Assembly: GCA_022478985.1 (NCBI GenBank)
Contig: JAKSZP010002698.1
Coordinates: forward strand, 62,001 to 126,000
DNA length: 64,000 nt
From: Massospora cicadina
Lineage: Eukaryota; Entomophthoromycota; Entomophthoromycetes; Entomophthorales; Entomophthoraceae
Reading direction: 5' to 3'
The translations under genes and the position numbers were made by a program. How positions within the stretch are numbered: position 1 is the stretch's first letter; each line of letters begins with the position of its first letter. Under the pieces are notes generated by a model, which saw only the letters and a list, made by a program, of their open reading frames with translations, was not told where the DNA came from and ran no database searches. Positions 44,411 through 56,700 of this stretch are shown here, piece after piece.

Positions 44411-46680
44411 TGGTACTAAAATGTAGGATTTAGTAAATTAAATTTTTTGGAGGAAGAGGTCCCAAAAGGGCAGAGTAACAGAAGTTAAACATTTATCTGA
44501 AATTAGTAAGTCTGGAACCTTCAAGTCGTCAGGTTTAGCAAGAATATAACATTCAGAGCGCGGTGCAATGTTAGATAGAGATTGAGTCTTGGCATTGTCA
44601 GCAGAGGGTGCCTCGCCCTAAGCCAACTCTGCTTTTCCCAACTAATCAACTTGCTTTTTCCAACAGGAGCTTTCTTGATGACAGAAGATTTCATAATAGG
44701 CACAAGGGTCACAACAGGGTTTAGATCTCTGGAATCGTCCAACTGCATGAATGTGGGGTCAGTTTCCCTTATTAGATGACTGGCGCACTTCCAGTATGGG
44801 CAATTCTATTATAAATTCCTTGATATCGAAGATAGACTTATACATCTTCTTGGCATTCTAGAAATAAAGCACAAGGTTGGTACTGTGCTAATATGCTGAG
44901 AGAACGGCAGCAAAAGCTTCATCTAAGTTAACTCAGTCATAAGATGCAAGGGCTTGAGCCTCATGATATAGTCTCTAACAAATTTATGTTGGTTTCCTTG
45001 CATCTGGGGAAGATACGCATGAAGGACTGCTTATGATTAGAAAGGGAGAGGTTACTTCCAGATTATTTAATAAAAGCATCTTTTATACCCATCCTGTAGT
45101 ACACGTCTTGAAGTATGGCATCATGATTTATCAGGCTTTTCCAACCAGATAGGTTTGAATGTGTTGGCATTTCTGACAATCCGTAGACTGTTCCATTGCA
45201 CCTTTTACATAAAAAGTAAGACTGTGTGGTTACAGTCCTGGGCACATACTTCTCTTTGAAGCTGGGTTTAATTATCCAACTGGTTTGGAGAGCAAATGAA
45301 AGGCCATAGAAGTTGTTCATTTGGACTCAGTGGGTTCTGTGGTACCTAAGTCAGTATGAGGTATAGCCTTGTCAAATTGGTGACAATATCTATCCATATC
45401 ATCCTATAGACTAGTGTAGCAGTCATAGACATGCACAAGTGGGGCCTTGGTGTCTAAAAGTCGATGGAGCTTTTCAATCTTGGCAGATTGAAGGGCCAAT
45501 TGAAAGAAAAATATCCTTGTATAGCTTTAATGGTTGAGGCTTGGCGTTCATCCGCTTGAGTTGATGATCCACTTAGGATTGTGAGTTGATAAGGTTTGCA
45601 CAGGTTGCAGTTGTCTTTGTAAATTGTTGTATAAGGAGATAAAGGCCAGGTCTGCATCAAGATGATCTCTCTTAATAATCATCTTGGATTCTCGGGTCAC
45701 CAGTAGTAGTTGTCATTCAGGAGCCTTAACTGAGCTTTGTGGTTCTCATTGAAAGAAAGCTCAACTGGGGGAGAGGATCCCAGAGGACCACGGGGAACTT
45801 CAGGTCAATGGGGCCCTCGTCCCCCTTCTTCCCACTAAGTCCATTTTCACTGGGTGGTCTCTTTTTGGATAACAACTTCCTGGATAGGCGTCATGGTGGT
45901 TCAATTGCTCAACTGTTATATCCAAGTGGCCAAGGCGAGAAACCAGAAATCAATGATTTGGTGATCTTTTGTGATGCATTTGATGAGGGTAGACAAAGCG
46001 CGTTCTACTCATTGGTCCATGTCAGCGGCTGCATGGATCATTTGCTGAGAAAGTTCACCTTGTAAGTATTTAATAACCCTAGTGTCAATGTGGGCTAGTT
46101 GACATTAAATTTTGTTAATTTTCTTGGTGACTGTACAAAATAGCCTCACAGTTGTCTCATCCAAAATTTGACGCGGCTTCATACAATTCAAGGAGCTGAG
46201 CGTGTATTTGATGTGACAGTCCAAGTTTCTGTTGGATCTCCAAGTGATGTAACTCAAGTATGCTGTAATTGATGGTATAAAGAGAGATGTACAAAAAACT
46301 GAGGATAGGATTATATTTGGGCTACTCCTACTTTTGAGCTGGGAAGGTCAGGTGAGGAATATAGATGAGTCAAATAGCTAGCAATCCATGAAGTGCAGCT
46401 ATGGCTGTATCTTCCCACAGGGGTAATAGTTCCGCCCAGTAGTGCAGTGACAAAGTTGGTGACATCACCAGCCTGCATTTGATAAAGTGAATCATCCATA
46501 GTGGATATATTCAGGGTCATGGTCTCATTGAATTCAAGCTCTCAGTATGAGATAAAGGAGTTTCTGGATTATTGGTAATGATCCATTGGGTAAGGCTCAT
46601 ATTCTCCTCCATGTTAGGAGGGCTGTCATCACTGAAATTGTTCATTTGAGATAGGTCTTCACCAGGCAGCCTTGGAAGGA
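44411..46680 (-). pseudogene. Element H gag region
   Basis: Short broken frames fill the space between the primer site and the protease (46520-46311, 45660-45454, 45320-45063, 44748-44521). The largest are 60-85 residues. None shows a clear capsid or CCHC motif, so the assignment rests on position. Confidence 0.5.
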
Positions 46681-46697
46681 CCTGTCAGAAAGCACCG
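46681..46697 (-). promoter_or_regulatory. Primer-binding site of element H
   Basis: On the minus strand CGGTGCTTTCTGACAGG lies right after the 5' LTR. It resembles the TGGTGCTCACTACAGGG site of other elements at the start but differs in the second half, so a related or different tRNA may be used. Confidence 0.5.
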
Positions 46698-46698
46698 G

Positions 46699-47316
46699 TT
46701 TCAGGTTTAGTTGATTCCTTTGAAGGTCAGGTCCTTCAAAGGCTACTCAATTTCTAGTCAAATATAGCTTCAGGGGAAATCTCTTAGGGCTGCAATGCCC
46801 CTAAGGCAATCTCTCAGTGGAAATAAGTCGTTGAGGCTACTCTGTTCACTTTGAACAGGTGAGATCTCTGTAAACAGGTAGAAAAATCTCTAGTAAAAAA
46901 ACTATACAAAACTGATGGTATCTTTATTGATCAAAATTTGGTTATTTATAGGATTATGCGAGACTTGGGATCAGTTAGGATAGACCTTGTGAGAGATTTG
47001 GGATCAAGTGGGGTAAGGAGATTCCCTGATTGGTGAAGCAGAGTGCAAAGGTTTTTGTCATATAAGGTCCTTCTGGGTTGCGGTGGCAATTTCTAGGACC
47101 TCTGAAAGGCAAGATCATTATACTAAGTGAATTAGCGCCTTTGGCAGGTAAATCAGAAGATTCAGGAAGGGTTTGGGATTCTGAAGGCTCTTTCAGAAGC
47201 TCATTACCCTTGTCAATTTTAATACCGCTCAAATAAGAAGAGCTCCACTGATGTATTGCAAATCAGTACGCGTTCAAATCTATCCCATAACATCGCAATT
47301 TACATTATCCCTGACG
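46699..47316 (-). repeat. Element H 5' LTR
   Basis: The 618-bp copy matches 40319-40939. Both share TATCTTTATTGATCAAAATTTG near the middle and the AGATCTCTGTAAA block. Its first base pair has decayed from TGTCAG to CGTCAG. Confidence 0.9.
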
Positions 47317-47610
47317 GCTCTCATATAAGATTGTGATTTTTGCATATATGATTAAAGCGTCCTTCTGCAGCAGGAACAAAAGAAGTGAGATGGGCGCCGA
47401 TGTGTATGAGGGATTATATCCCAAATTGGCCTCAAAAGGGGAAATGTTGGTAAAGGCATGGGGCGTTATAGTACTTGAACTGCACAAAGGAAGGTCTGAC
47501 GCCCATGTGTCATGACTTTAAGATACATAACAGTGTAGATACTGCCTCAGGATTTAGTTCACCCACTTAGTTTGACCATCTGATTGGGATAGTCAATGTG
47601 CCAACTTTGG
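47317..47610 (-). pseudogene. Element I integrase, middle part
   Basis: On the minus strand QSDGQTKWVN and DTWASDLPLC, then FEANLGYNPS, fit the glutamate region and end of the integrase core. F has almost the same sequence (SDGQTKWVNQVIEQ). Element H cuts the gene at 47316, and the reading continues at 40318. Confidence 0.75.
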
Positions 47611-48790
47611 CTCGCTTGTCTTTAGAGTCTAACTTACTGCTCAGAGATCACTCCACGCGATTAGGCACTAGACAACCTTTTATAACATCACCACAGTTCT
47701 CACTAGGCAAACACTCCTCAGATGCTACCCCTTGATGCCTCAATTGCTTGATTAACTTGTTTGCACAATTGGAAAACTTCTTGACAATCTTTGACATTGT
47801 TGACATACGTTGGCCTTTGTGACTAAACGGGAACCTTTCCAACCTCTTCCTTGGCATTATCAGAACCAAGGTATCCTTGACAGATTGCCTTCTTTAAAAC
47901 AGGTCAATCTCAGACTGGATACTGGAGATTTCTTTAGATTGGTTAATTCCAGACTGGATACTGGCAATTACTAATTTGATAAAGCACAAGTAAAAGAAAA
48001 AGGATAAACTTAAGATTCTTTAGAAAGTTTTTTATTAGAATAAAAAGTGAAGTCTTATATACTTCTTGGGGAAATTCAAGAAATAAAATGATGTGATATT
48101 GTAAAATAGGGGAAAATTTAGGGTTTCAATAGAAAATTTTTCAGGATCCTATATTCAGATGGCGTCTGACTGCTGCTTTGACTTGTTCACTCATTTGCTC
48201 TAATTACTGTATGTGCAAGCTTCTTCTCGCAGCAATTAACCTGAAACTGGATGTTCAGGGGCCATTGTTCTGGGTCCCACTTCTGGGTTTCCGCTCATTG
48301 TTGCTTTGGGTGTAATAAGTTGACTATCAATTCTGGTAATATATATGCCTCAATATTAGGTTTGAGCTATGGAACCCCTACAATGCGCTTCACATTGTGG
48401 ATTTGAGTTGAGTGGGAAATTGGACGACTGTCCAATTTGGTAATAGGCATGCTTTTATTTCTGATACTTTTGCTGGCGAACTTGGCTCACTCATCAGGGC
48501 ATCTTATGTGAAATTAATATTTTGGTCCCAAAAAGTATAAAAAGGGGTCAAATTTCATATGAATTTAGTCGTTGTCATCCTCATTTAATAAAACTTTTAA
48601 ATTGATAGGGAAAAAATAATTTTGCATTACATCACTGGTGGAAGGAAAATTATTTTGCCTAAGAGTCTATAAAAGAGCCTCTTTTGCCCCCACCAACGAT
48701 GGCTTGGTCACCAGTACTGCCACCAGTTTGGTTGTTGTTGTTTAAACCAATTCCACTGGTTGTGGTCTGATTAGGAGCACCACTCATGGG
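47611..48790 (-). mobile_element. Unclassified ~1.2-kb insertion in element I integrase
   Basis: The insertion splits integrase between YHP (48835) and QSDGQT (47600). On the minus strand it contains GTATATAAGACTTC near 48060, a TTATTCTAATAAAAAACTTTC block, and a duplicated CCAGTATCCAGTCTG (near 47915 and 47955). This looks like the U3/R/U5 and leader of an LTR element. An open frame on the entry side ends NNNNQTGGSTGDQ. The other boundary is unclear. Confidence 0.45.
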
Positions 48791-49330
48791 CTCATCCGTA
48801 ACAGGGGTGATAAGCATTAGACCTGCAGGGTTTGATCTGGAGGAGCTCAATAAGTGAACTCAAGAATCTGGAGTTAAATAGGGGCCTATGGTCACTCAAT
48901 ATCTCCCTGGTGAGTCCAAACATAGATAATTCATTAGCCACAAACAGGGCTGCCACCTCTTCAGAAGTAGTTTTTGTGTTGCAGGGGAAGAATGGTGGAA
49001 ACTTTGTGAAAAAATTAAACACTACCAAGATTGCATCATACCCTCTAGAAGGTAGCAACCTATAATAAAATCAACGGACAATGAGGTCCGGGGCCCTCTG
49101 CCTGTTGCAACAGATGCAAGAGGTATTGTTATCAGATCTTTTAAATTTGGATTGTGCACACACTACACAATGGGAAATCCATGTTGTATTCTCCTTGGAA
49201 GATTATAGCCAGTTATACGTCCATATAACCAGTTTCCTGCACTTCTTGGACCCATGGTGACCTACAGTTGGGGATCATGATGCTATAAGTCACCTGTTAC
49301 AGAGGGAAAAGGAACCAAAACTTGATCTCT
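48791..49330 (-). pseudogene. Element I integrase, N-terminal and core part
   Basis: An open block (49058-48792) reads GYDAILVVFNFFTKF and ILSDHRPLFNS, with the second catalytic aspartate kept. SVDFII upstream keeps the first. HHDPQL and a degraded CVHN stretch are the zinc-binding region. The glutamate lies beyond the insertion. Confidence 0.78.
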
Positions 49331-50010
49331 GAAGAAGATTACCTTATCTTTAAGGACATAGTGAGTAAGCTTATAAGGTTTTGATTCCAAGACCTCATAC
49401 AAAGTAATCTCTACTGAGGAGGTCAGCTGGACGGAGAAAACTTGGTTAAGGGGGGAGCATCTGGTGAAAAACTGGAAAAAGATATGGAAAGAGGAGCCAG
49501 CATCAAAATTTGGGAGGCAGGGACAACGGTAGTAAGGTCAGGGAGCTTATCTATGCTTGGGTTCATGGTGGGATTTTACTCAACTTGTCTGGCAAGACAT
49601 TCATGGTTCCTTTCCAGAATAGTACTTAAAGCTATAATATCATAGATTCCTTTTATGTGTGGGATTGGAGGGGGAGAGCCTCATTGGCTTTCTATAATAT
49701 AATAGGGCTATTGGTCAGGCGCACAATGATCTCATGTTGAGAACCTTGGAGGAGGTAGCGCCAGTGGTTCAGGGACCAAGACAACAGCCAGTTCTTTGTT
49801 TTAGATTTCCAAGGGCTGCTCAGTAGCTAAAAACTTCCAGGAAAAGTAAGTAACTGGATTCTCAACCCCATCATGCTCTTGGAGAAGAACAGCACCACTA
49901 CAACTAAGGATGCACCACAAGCCACAATAAAGGGCTTGGGCGTGTCTACGTGCATGAGGAGTGTCTTGGAAAAGAAAACCTCTTTGATTGAATCATTTGG
50001 CTGTTGACAT
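49331..50010 (-). pseudogene. Element I RNase H remnant
   Basis: PKPFIVACGASLVVVVLFF (near 49890-49945) is the first RNase H motif with the aspartate replaced by glycine. The rest is shifted or stopped. Downstream fragments resemble the end of RNase H in element F. Confidence 0.6.
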
Positions 50011-50730
50011 TCAGATGGTCAATTTAGGATGTATTCTTGCACGTCAGGTAATGAAGGGGTGATGTAAGTTGAGTAAGGGCAGAAGAGAACTTTTTAAGGT
50101 AAGATAACAATCCCAAGAAAACTACAGAGTTGTTTTTGGGTAGTAAGGGTTGGAAGAGAAAAATTGCTTCCAACTTGCTTGAGAAACTGTATAGCCATAC
50201 TTCAAAACTAGTTACCTAAGAAGGTCAACTCCTTAGTAAAATCACATCTAGAGAGCTTTACGAAGAGCCCAGACCTGTGGATGGCAGCCATTATAACTTC
50301 TGGAACCTTTGTGTGTTTCTCATGAATGGACGAAGAAATTAGGATGTCATCAATATAGGTAGCTGCATAATTGAAGCGAAAATTACCCAGGACATCATCA
50401 TTGAGGAGTTTAAAGATAGCCAGAATATTCTTTAGACCAATGGCATTACTTTGAACTAAAAGCTTTTCTTTTTAGTGCGGATAGCTGTGTGCCATTCTTG
50501 GCCCTGCTTGATTCTTATTTGATTGAAGGCATTTACTAGTTCAAGCTTAGAGAAAAAACCAGCGACTTTGAAATTAACTAGCTATTTTTTAGGGGAAGGG
50601 GATAAAGTTCTGGAACTGTCAAATTATTAACATGCCCATAATCAACGCAGGGGTCGCAGGGTTCCATCTGCCTTCTGAGCGAAGACAACGGGTGAAGCAA
50701 TGGGGGAGGATTTAATAACAATCCAACCCT
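50011..50730 (-). pseudogene. Element I reverse transcriptase remnant
   Basis: The catalytic box at 50346-50357 is intact (YIDDILISSS). PFIMRVLL-like fingers and PDLYP-like palm fragments lie upstream in broken frames. FVKLSRCDF and TTQKQLCSFLG follow. The sequence is close to element F. Confidence 0.8.
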
Positions 50731-51458
50731 TCACAGCATGTCTTCCAACCATACATTTAGTGCTTTGTCCTCGTCCTTATTGTGAGGGTATTATGGGAAG
50801 TTTATTTTGACAAGGTACACTGTCAGTTGAAATACCAAATCATACTCCAAATGAGGTGGGAGCCTAAAAGCTATGCTCGTGTCAAATACCTCTTTTTATG
50901 AAACAATAAATGAAGGGAAATCTTGAGGATGATCCATGGGGAGAGGAGAAGGAGGTAAGATTAAGCTTAAGGAGATTTTAGGCTGGAGGGTATTGTTTAA
51001 TGAGGATTCCCCACTGAGCTCATTGTTGGTTATGGAGAGAGAATTGTCTTCATAATTCATACTCACTTTCTGTCAATGAAACTAGCCTAAACCAAGAGTT
51101 TATAGGATATAACAGATAAGAAACTTCTGAAAATTGTCACAGAAGAAGTAGATGTGCACAAAGAACTGTACTGGGAGAGCACGGTATGGCACTTAATAGG
51201 CTGAGAGGAAGCGCCCAATATCAGAGGCTGTATCAGCATCTAGGTCCAGGACTTTTGCAATTCTGAGATCCACAAAACTACCGCCTCCCCTGTGTCTAGG
51301 ATGTCCTGCATTGTGACCCTATGTGTCAAAAAAGAAAGTAATGAGGAATGTGAAATATGCTTGATCTTTATTGTTGGAATTTGTGAATCAAAATCAGCAG
51401 TGTTGAGAAAAGAAGTCACGGTGAAAATTGTACTCTAAATAACTGGTAGAGGTGCCAC
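50731..51458 (-). pseudogene. Element I protease remnant and linker
   Basis: LDTG at 51288-51299 (minus strand) is an intact retropepsin active site. SFVDLRIAKVLDLDADTASD follows after a frameshift, as expected of a chromoviral protease. The rest is linker to RT. Confidence 0.7.
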
Positions 51459-52163
51459 TCATTTTCCCCAAATATATGTTTGCTCTACCTTATCAGATAA
51501 CCAGATAGGATTCTGGGACAAACCTAGATACTTTCTCACAAGAGAGAAATGATCACAATATGTGAGTATATGGGGCTTTGTAACAATTAGGTGGACAAAC
51601 ACATCACTCAATTTAAAAAGAAGTGCGGAGGGTGCTGAATCTAATGGCCAGTTTATTATTTTAATGTTTAAAATAACTGAAAGAAAACTGTTCATGTAAA
51701 CTGGGTGTATTAGCAACCATTGAATAAACCAAAGAGCAAAGGGTCAGCTGAACTAATGACTTTTAGTTGGGTTCTAGAAGGTTAAAGTGAGTATTAAATT
51801 GGTTTAATAACATAAAAAGGTCTTTATAACAAACCATGAGGCTGTGATTGTGTTGACCGTGGGTCTTACTGGAGCAACCCCATGGGCAGGAGAGGCAGGG
51901 AGGGCAACAACCCTTGTAAATTTGCAGCTGTTTGGTAATTAGAAAAAAGGATTGTATGGTATAAAACATGGAACTGACGGATAGCATTGAATTTACAGCA
52001 AATAGGCGGGGTATTTATAAGTTTTTGGCATCCACAGAGTGTATGGAGTATTGGCAGACAGGCTCAGTTAAGCTATGGTGTATGAATTTCACTATAACAT
52101 GGAGAATTGTTGGTCCAGTAGACTGTGATGTCCAATCCATTAGCATTTTAAAATATTTACAGA
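51459..52163 (-). pseudogene. Element I gag-like region
   Basis: Open blocks at 51716-51459 and 51987-51763 match the corresponding part of element K (38155-38880) in the same order and spacing. No capsid or zinc-knuckle motif was recognised. Confidence 0.55.
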
Positions 52164-52181
52164 CTTTGTCATGCACCACCA
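52164..52181 (-). promoter_or_regulatory. Primer-binding site of element I
   Basis: On the minus strand TGGTGGTGCATGACAAAG follows the LTR end by about 6 bases. Element K has a decayed version at about 38878-38895. This primer differs from that of elements E, G and M. Confidence 0.55.
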
Positions 52182-52187
52182 GATACT

Positions 52188-52519
52188 GTTAGTACAAGGC
52201 AGTACAAAAGGTGGAGGTGGACTCCACAAAAAAAAATTCAGAAAAGGATGTTTATTTGAGGTAAAGGGTAGAAAAATAAATAAATAACTGATAACCTACC
52301 CTAAGTAGGGTGGTTGCCTATATAGTGGGATGTAGGAAAAACAAGAGGGAGCTTAGAAATTAGGCAGCATCTAAGCCTCTTAAGGTAGCCCTATTTGAGT
52401 AGGTTGAGCTTACCACAATGTGTTGTGGAGAGGCTTCAGAAACATTGGTTCACATCATAAAAGTTTTAATAGTACATCCGCTGGATAAGAGAGAAATCCA
52501 ATGGAATATGTCAGAAGCG
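52188..52519 (-). repeat. Element I 5' LTR, truncated
   Basis: About 330 bp match 38901-39220. The LTR is cut at 52519 by the end of the element D LTR. The missing 5' ~490 bp were not found beyond element D. Confidence 0.68.
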
Positions 52520-53399
52520 TGTCTGTAACTCTCTAATTCCAAGCGAGTTGGTGCAGAATCTACAGTCAGAACACAAGGGAACTAGTCAATTGTAGAACCA
52601 GGAAAAGGGTACCTTGGAAGGTACCAGAGCATAGGGAACCCAAGAACAGGGTGTACAACATAATATAGATAACCAGGTAACAAATAAATGACAAAACTTA
52701 TTTGACCCCAAAGAGGATTCCATAACCAAGTGAAGATTAGTGTCAGGGTGCTTATGTGCCTCAATCTGGAGGGTATCAGGGCTTCCCAGGTGTGCACCAG
52801 ATTCCATTGTTAATTTTGAAAAAATAAAGTGACCCATATTGTTGTAGACCTCATCAAGGAGGTCTGCGCACAGGTCCACCCAAGGAACCATTCAAAACTG
52901 TAGAAAACTAATTGAAGTTTAATAAATCAAGTTGACCAACAAAGAAGTTTGGTCTCATGAAGTCACTAATAAACACTAGGGGGAGAATCATCATTTCACA
53001 GGAGAGGTATTAAGTTTAAACGAACCAATAAGCGTAAAGTACCATCCTCTGTAGTACTGTAGCTTGAGTAAGTCTAGACTCAAGTTATCATCTGAAGCTT
53101 AATCCTCCTGGATTTGAAAATATTGTAAATCTTATGGTCTCAAAACCTCGTTTACAAAGCAATTGTAACGCATTGTCCTCATTAACTACATAGCTGGTGC
53201 GTTTTAACTCCCTTAACGTAACACTGGGTTGGTCATCACGCGCACTCCAGAACTATCTTGAGCATACCTTACCTTTACCCAGCGTTGGTCCATGGTATGC
53301 TTTAAGTCAGGGAGGCCTACTAACTTTAACTTTTTGGCCTCCTCACGCCCAGCTTTATTCCTACAATCAGTATCCTCAATTGCATATGTAACCATGACA
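52520..53399 (-). repeat. Element D 3' LTR (C type)
   Basis: It starts TGTCATGGTTACATATGC at 53399 on the minus strand and ends AGAGAGTTACAGACA at 52520. Its 880-bp length and sequence match the element C LTRs. AATGGGAGGGTAA (53400-53412) upstream is the polypurine tract. Confidence 0.85.
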
Positions 53400-53728
53400 T
53401 TACCCTCCCATTCTGTTGAGGCTTACCCCACCTCCAGGGGCTTCAGCCAGGGAGAAGTTCTTGAGGGCAAGGGTCAGCTTCATGGTGGCGATACTTTGTT
53501 TGGGCTTGGATCCTACTGCCTCATGGAAACGCTCTTGAAAAGCATCAATAAAGTCTTGGGAAAGGACACAATGGCTTGATGATACCCAACTGTTCTCTGC
53601 CACATCAGACCCTCCAAGACACAGGGTACTCAAGCCTTCTTCTAACATGGCGAGAGGCTACAATTTCCTCCACTTCCCACTCTGGTGCTCCATCAATGAG
53701 TTATGCCACTGGAGTCTCTGGTGGAGAC
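53400..53728 (-). pseudogene. Element D pol C-terminus with chromodomain remnant
   Basis: WEVEEIV (minus strand, near 53675) and DVAENSWV (near 53600) fit a decayed chromodomain like that of element C. The central part is shifted. The gene continues on the other side of the solo LTR at 54889. Confidence 0.7.
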
Positions 53729-54888
53729 TGTAAGTCCCAGGGAACGTCCTCTGTGCGTGGATCGGACAATCTTCCCATTTCCAAGTAAGAAGGGTCTGAA
53801 GAGGGTGGTTGTGCCTCTTGTTACCCAGGGTGACCTCACTCATGTGGTAGATGAGCGCTGGGTAACAGCTTTTCCTCTTCAGACTCCTCCCCTGGTGCTC
53901 ACGTTCACCTCAGCCAAACTTGTTCGCCAGATTAGGAAAATCTGCACTGAGATCACCAAATCAAGTTTGATTGGTCCAAAACCAATGAAAATTAAGCCCA
54001 ACGATTGGAAACCTCATAATCAAAAAGGGACTAGGATTAATTTATTGGGTGGAATTGCTGATGACTTTGATTTGGCCAGCAGTGCAATTGTTGAAATTAA
54101 CCCCTCTCAAAATCATCAGGGATGATCCCCAACGTGCAGGTAGCATCATCGGACACCATCAATGATAGTTTGAAGCTTCCATCCAGCAAATTGGGAGTTG
54201 CAGCCAATGCAACTCTTTTGACCAAATGAACAGCCCAGTGACCGAGCACAGGTGGGTTGGGCATCCCAAACCCGTTTCCAACCAATTGAGACCGCCCCTA
54301 CGTGGGGTGGCCCTGAGGAATTCCTGTTGCCCGTTGGGTCAGACGCCATTGCGCCAACCAACAGAAACGCAGTTGAGCCTTGGTTTAGGCATTTGAGGTC
54401 AAACTGACAGTGACTTGGCCTGCCACTGAATCCTTCAATGTTGGTTCCCATTGAGCTTATCTGTCCCCTTTCCCAAAAAATTCTCCAGTTAGATTGAACT
54501 TGAGGGACCTAATCCTGGCTTGTTCCTGCATCAATTGACCACTATTTAATCAGTTGCATCGCACTGAGAAAATTGTTAGCCAATTTTTTTCCTTTATTTC
54601 TCATTAAAAAATCCTTTCCCCAACTCTAGTTTTTTATTATGTTGGAAAATAAACTGCCCTTTCCGCCAGCAATCCAACACCCCTCAGGGTTTATGGCCAT
54701 ATTCGTCTAGTATTTAATTTTATGGCTTGACGAGATTATGGCTCATTGGCAATTATTGGAGGAACTCCTTTCAAGTTTCATAACCATAATACCAGCAGCA
54801 GTGCCTTTGGCATTCTGGTTTGCCATTTGGGTGCTTTGGAACCTAGGCTGGCAGGCTGGTCTAATTCTAACTTGCTTTTTGCCTGACA
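53729..54888 (+). repeat. Solo B-type LTR nested in element D
   Basis: The 1160-bp unit starts TGTAAGTCCCAGGGAACG and ends TTTGCCTGACA. Flanks GAGAC and GGGAC are a one-mismatch 5-bp duplication. Removing the unit rejoins element D sequence that matches 21380-21400 of element C without a gap. It is the clearest nested insertion in the window. Confidence 0.88.
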
Positions 54889-55900
54889 GGGACCCTCAAA
54901 CAACGTCAGCTTACTTCATTAAAGACATCAAAGATTCTGAACTATGGTGGGTGATCCAACTGGTATGAGACATGGCCCACCTTTATGACAATGTGGTAAG
55001 GCCCTATCCTCATTGGTCTCAATTTTTACATGGCTATTTGGGATATTTCTACCATCACGCATCATGAGAAAACCTCCTTTATACGCAGGACCTACCCATC
55101 TCTTACCATTAGCATTATCCTTATAAGCCTGCATATTTGCATCCAAATTTGTGGTAACCCTTTATGTACTTCCATGATGGTCTTAGCAAAATATAACCGC
55201 TTTCAACTTGGGATCCGCAGCTGGGCTCTATGTTGAAAGAGGGGTTAAAATAGTTGGCGAAAAATGGAGAACACCTAATGGATGAATGTTGGGCTTTGTT
55301 ATAGCTGAATTGGGCCATGGGAAAATGAGAAGCCCAATTTGAATGATCAGCGGTAGTGTAACACCACAGGAACTGTTTAAGGCACTGATCCACTCATTCT
55401 GGCTTCCCATCCAATTGAAAGTGTTGGGCAGCATAACAGCATGGGCAAATACAAAAATTTTTACACAACTTTTCCCAAAATACAGAGGTAAACTGGGGTC
55501 CACAATCACTAATTATTTCCTAGGGCACCCCATGAAGGGAAAACATGAGACACAAAGAGCCTAGCCATCTCCGCCGTAGTTAAAGTAATGTTTAAGGGAA
55601 TGAAATGGGAGAACTTTGTAAATTGGTCCACCACTTCCATGATTGCATCATAGCCCTCAGACGCAGGTAAATCCACAATAATATAAACTGATAAGGAAGT
55701 CCAGGGCCCTACAGCCTTTAGTATTGGTACTAACAACCCTGTGAGGGGCTGGCGATTTGACTTCATCTGATTGCAGACCAAGCACTCCTTACGGTATCTG
55801 GAACCTGTGCAGCTAATCCCTTCCAATTGTAAGTGCAGCAAATCAGCTCCAAAGTCTTTGCCTTCCCAGAAACCCAACGGTGATCTCATCATGATGATCC
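54889..55900 (-). pseudogene. Element D integrase remnant
   Basis: An open block (55892-55509) holds ECLVCNQMK, SVYIIVDLP with the first aspartate changed to tyrosine, and EGYDAIMEVVDQFTKF. HFPMAQFSYNKAQHSSI (~55310) and QAYKDNANGKRWVGPAYKGG (~55100) continue the core and C-terminal domain in other frames. It matches element C integrase in order and wording. Confidence 0.82.
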
Positions 55901-56700
55901 TGGATTATTCCCAGGCGGAGTGGTCCAGCAGGAACCCTAAGGCATCCCTGAAACTACACCATCCCATCCTTCACAAGGTAACCTCTAATAATATCTTCTT
56001 GATTTAACTTGCTTTTGGCAAGAACCATAGTATATTCCGCTAACAAGGGCTTAGAAAGGACACCCTTTCTGAACATACCAAATTATTCTGCATTTTCCAG
56101 AGGAGCAAGTTCTGGCATGCATGCCATAGGAGAAAACTGTTGGGGTACAATCTTACCTAGTGGAATCATTAAGTGGGTATTTTGTACCTCTACCTCTTTA
56201 AGTCTGGGTCTGAAGCAGGATTCTGAATCAACGCATATACCAAACCATTCTCTTTGCCCTTTGTAAACTCATAAGAGAACACAAATTGGGACAGGGTCTC
56301 ATGCCAGCTGGTTTGCCATGGGGTCAGGACATGAGGGAAGCGGTTGTACAACAAGGCACGGTGATCTGTATATAAGCGGAAGGGTTGGGATGAGCCAAGC
56401 AAGTGATGACGTAAATAATTCAGAACTTCTACCGCTGCTAATAATTCTTTGTCATAAATGGCATAGTTTAAAACAGGTAGAGACATCTTCCAAGAAAAAT
56501 ATCATACTGGATGCTCCATTCCATCTCCTCCCAACTCCAAGACCACCGCAGCTATCACAAAGTTGGAAGCATCTGTGGCCACTATAAACTACCCCTAAGG
56601 TTCCTCATGATGGAGAACTGGCGTGGGAAGCAAAGTACTCTTCACTGCTTGGAAGGCACCCTCCAGTATAGAGGACCACTTGAGAGTCTTGGCTCCACTA
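55901..56700 (-). pseudogene. Element D RNase H remnant
   Basis: The block at 56486-56190 reads LNYAIYDKELLAAVEVLNYL, YTDHRALLY and YEFTKGKENGLVYAL, the second half of a gypsy RNase H. The first motif (IVATDASNF region, ~56560-56590) is present in another frame. Confidence 0.8.

Larger units (their letters stand above)
40319..47316 (-). mobile_element. Element H: complete 7-kb gypsy element inserted in element I
   Basis: Two ~620-bp LTRs flank protease, RT, RNase H and integrase on the minus strand. The 5-bp flanks GCTCC (40314-40318) and GCTCT (47317-47321) differ by one base, a good target duplication. Both sides continue one integrase gene of element I. The protease (VDNKSTVNVLSS) resembles that of element G. 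All coding parts are broken. Confidence 0.9.
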
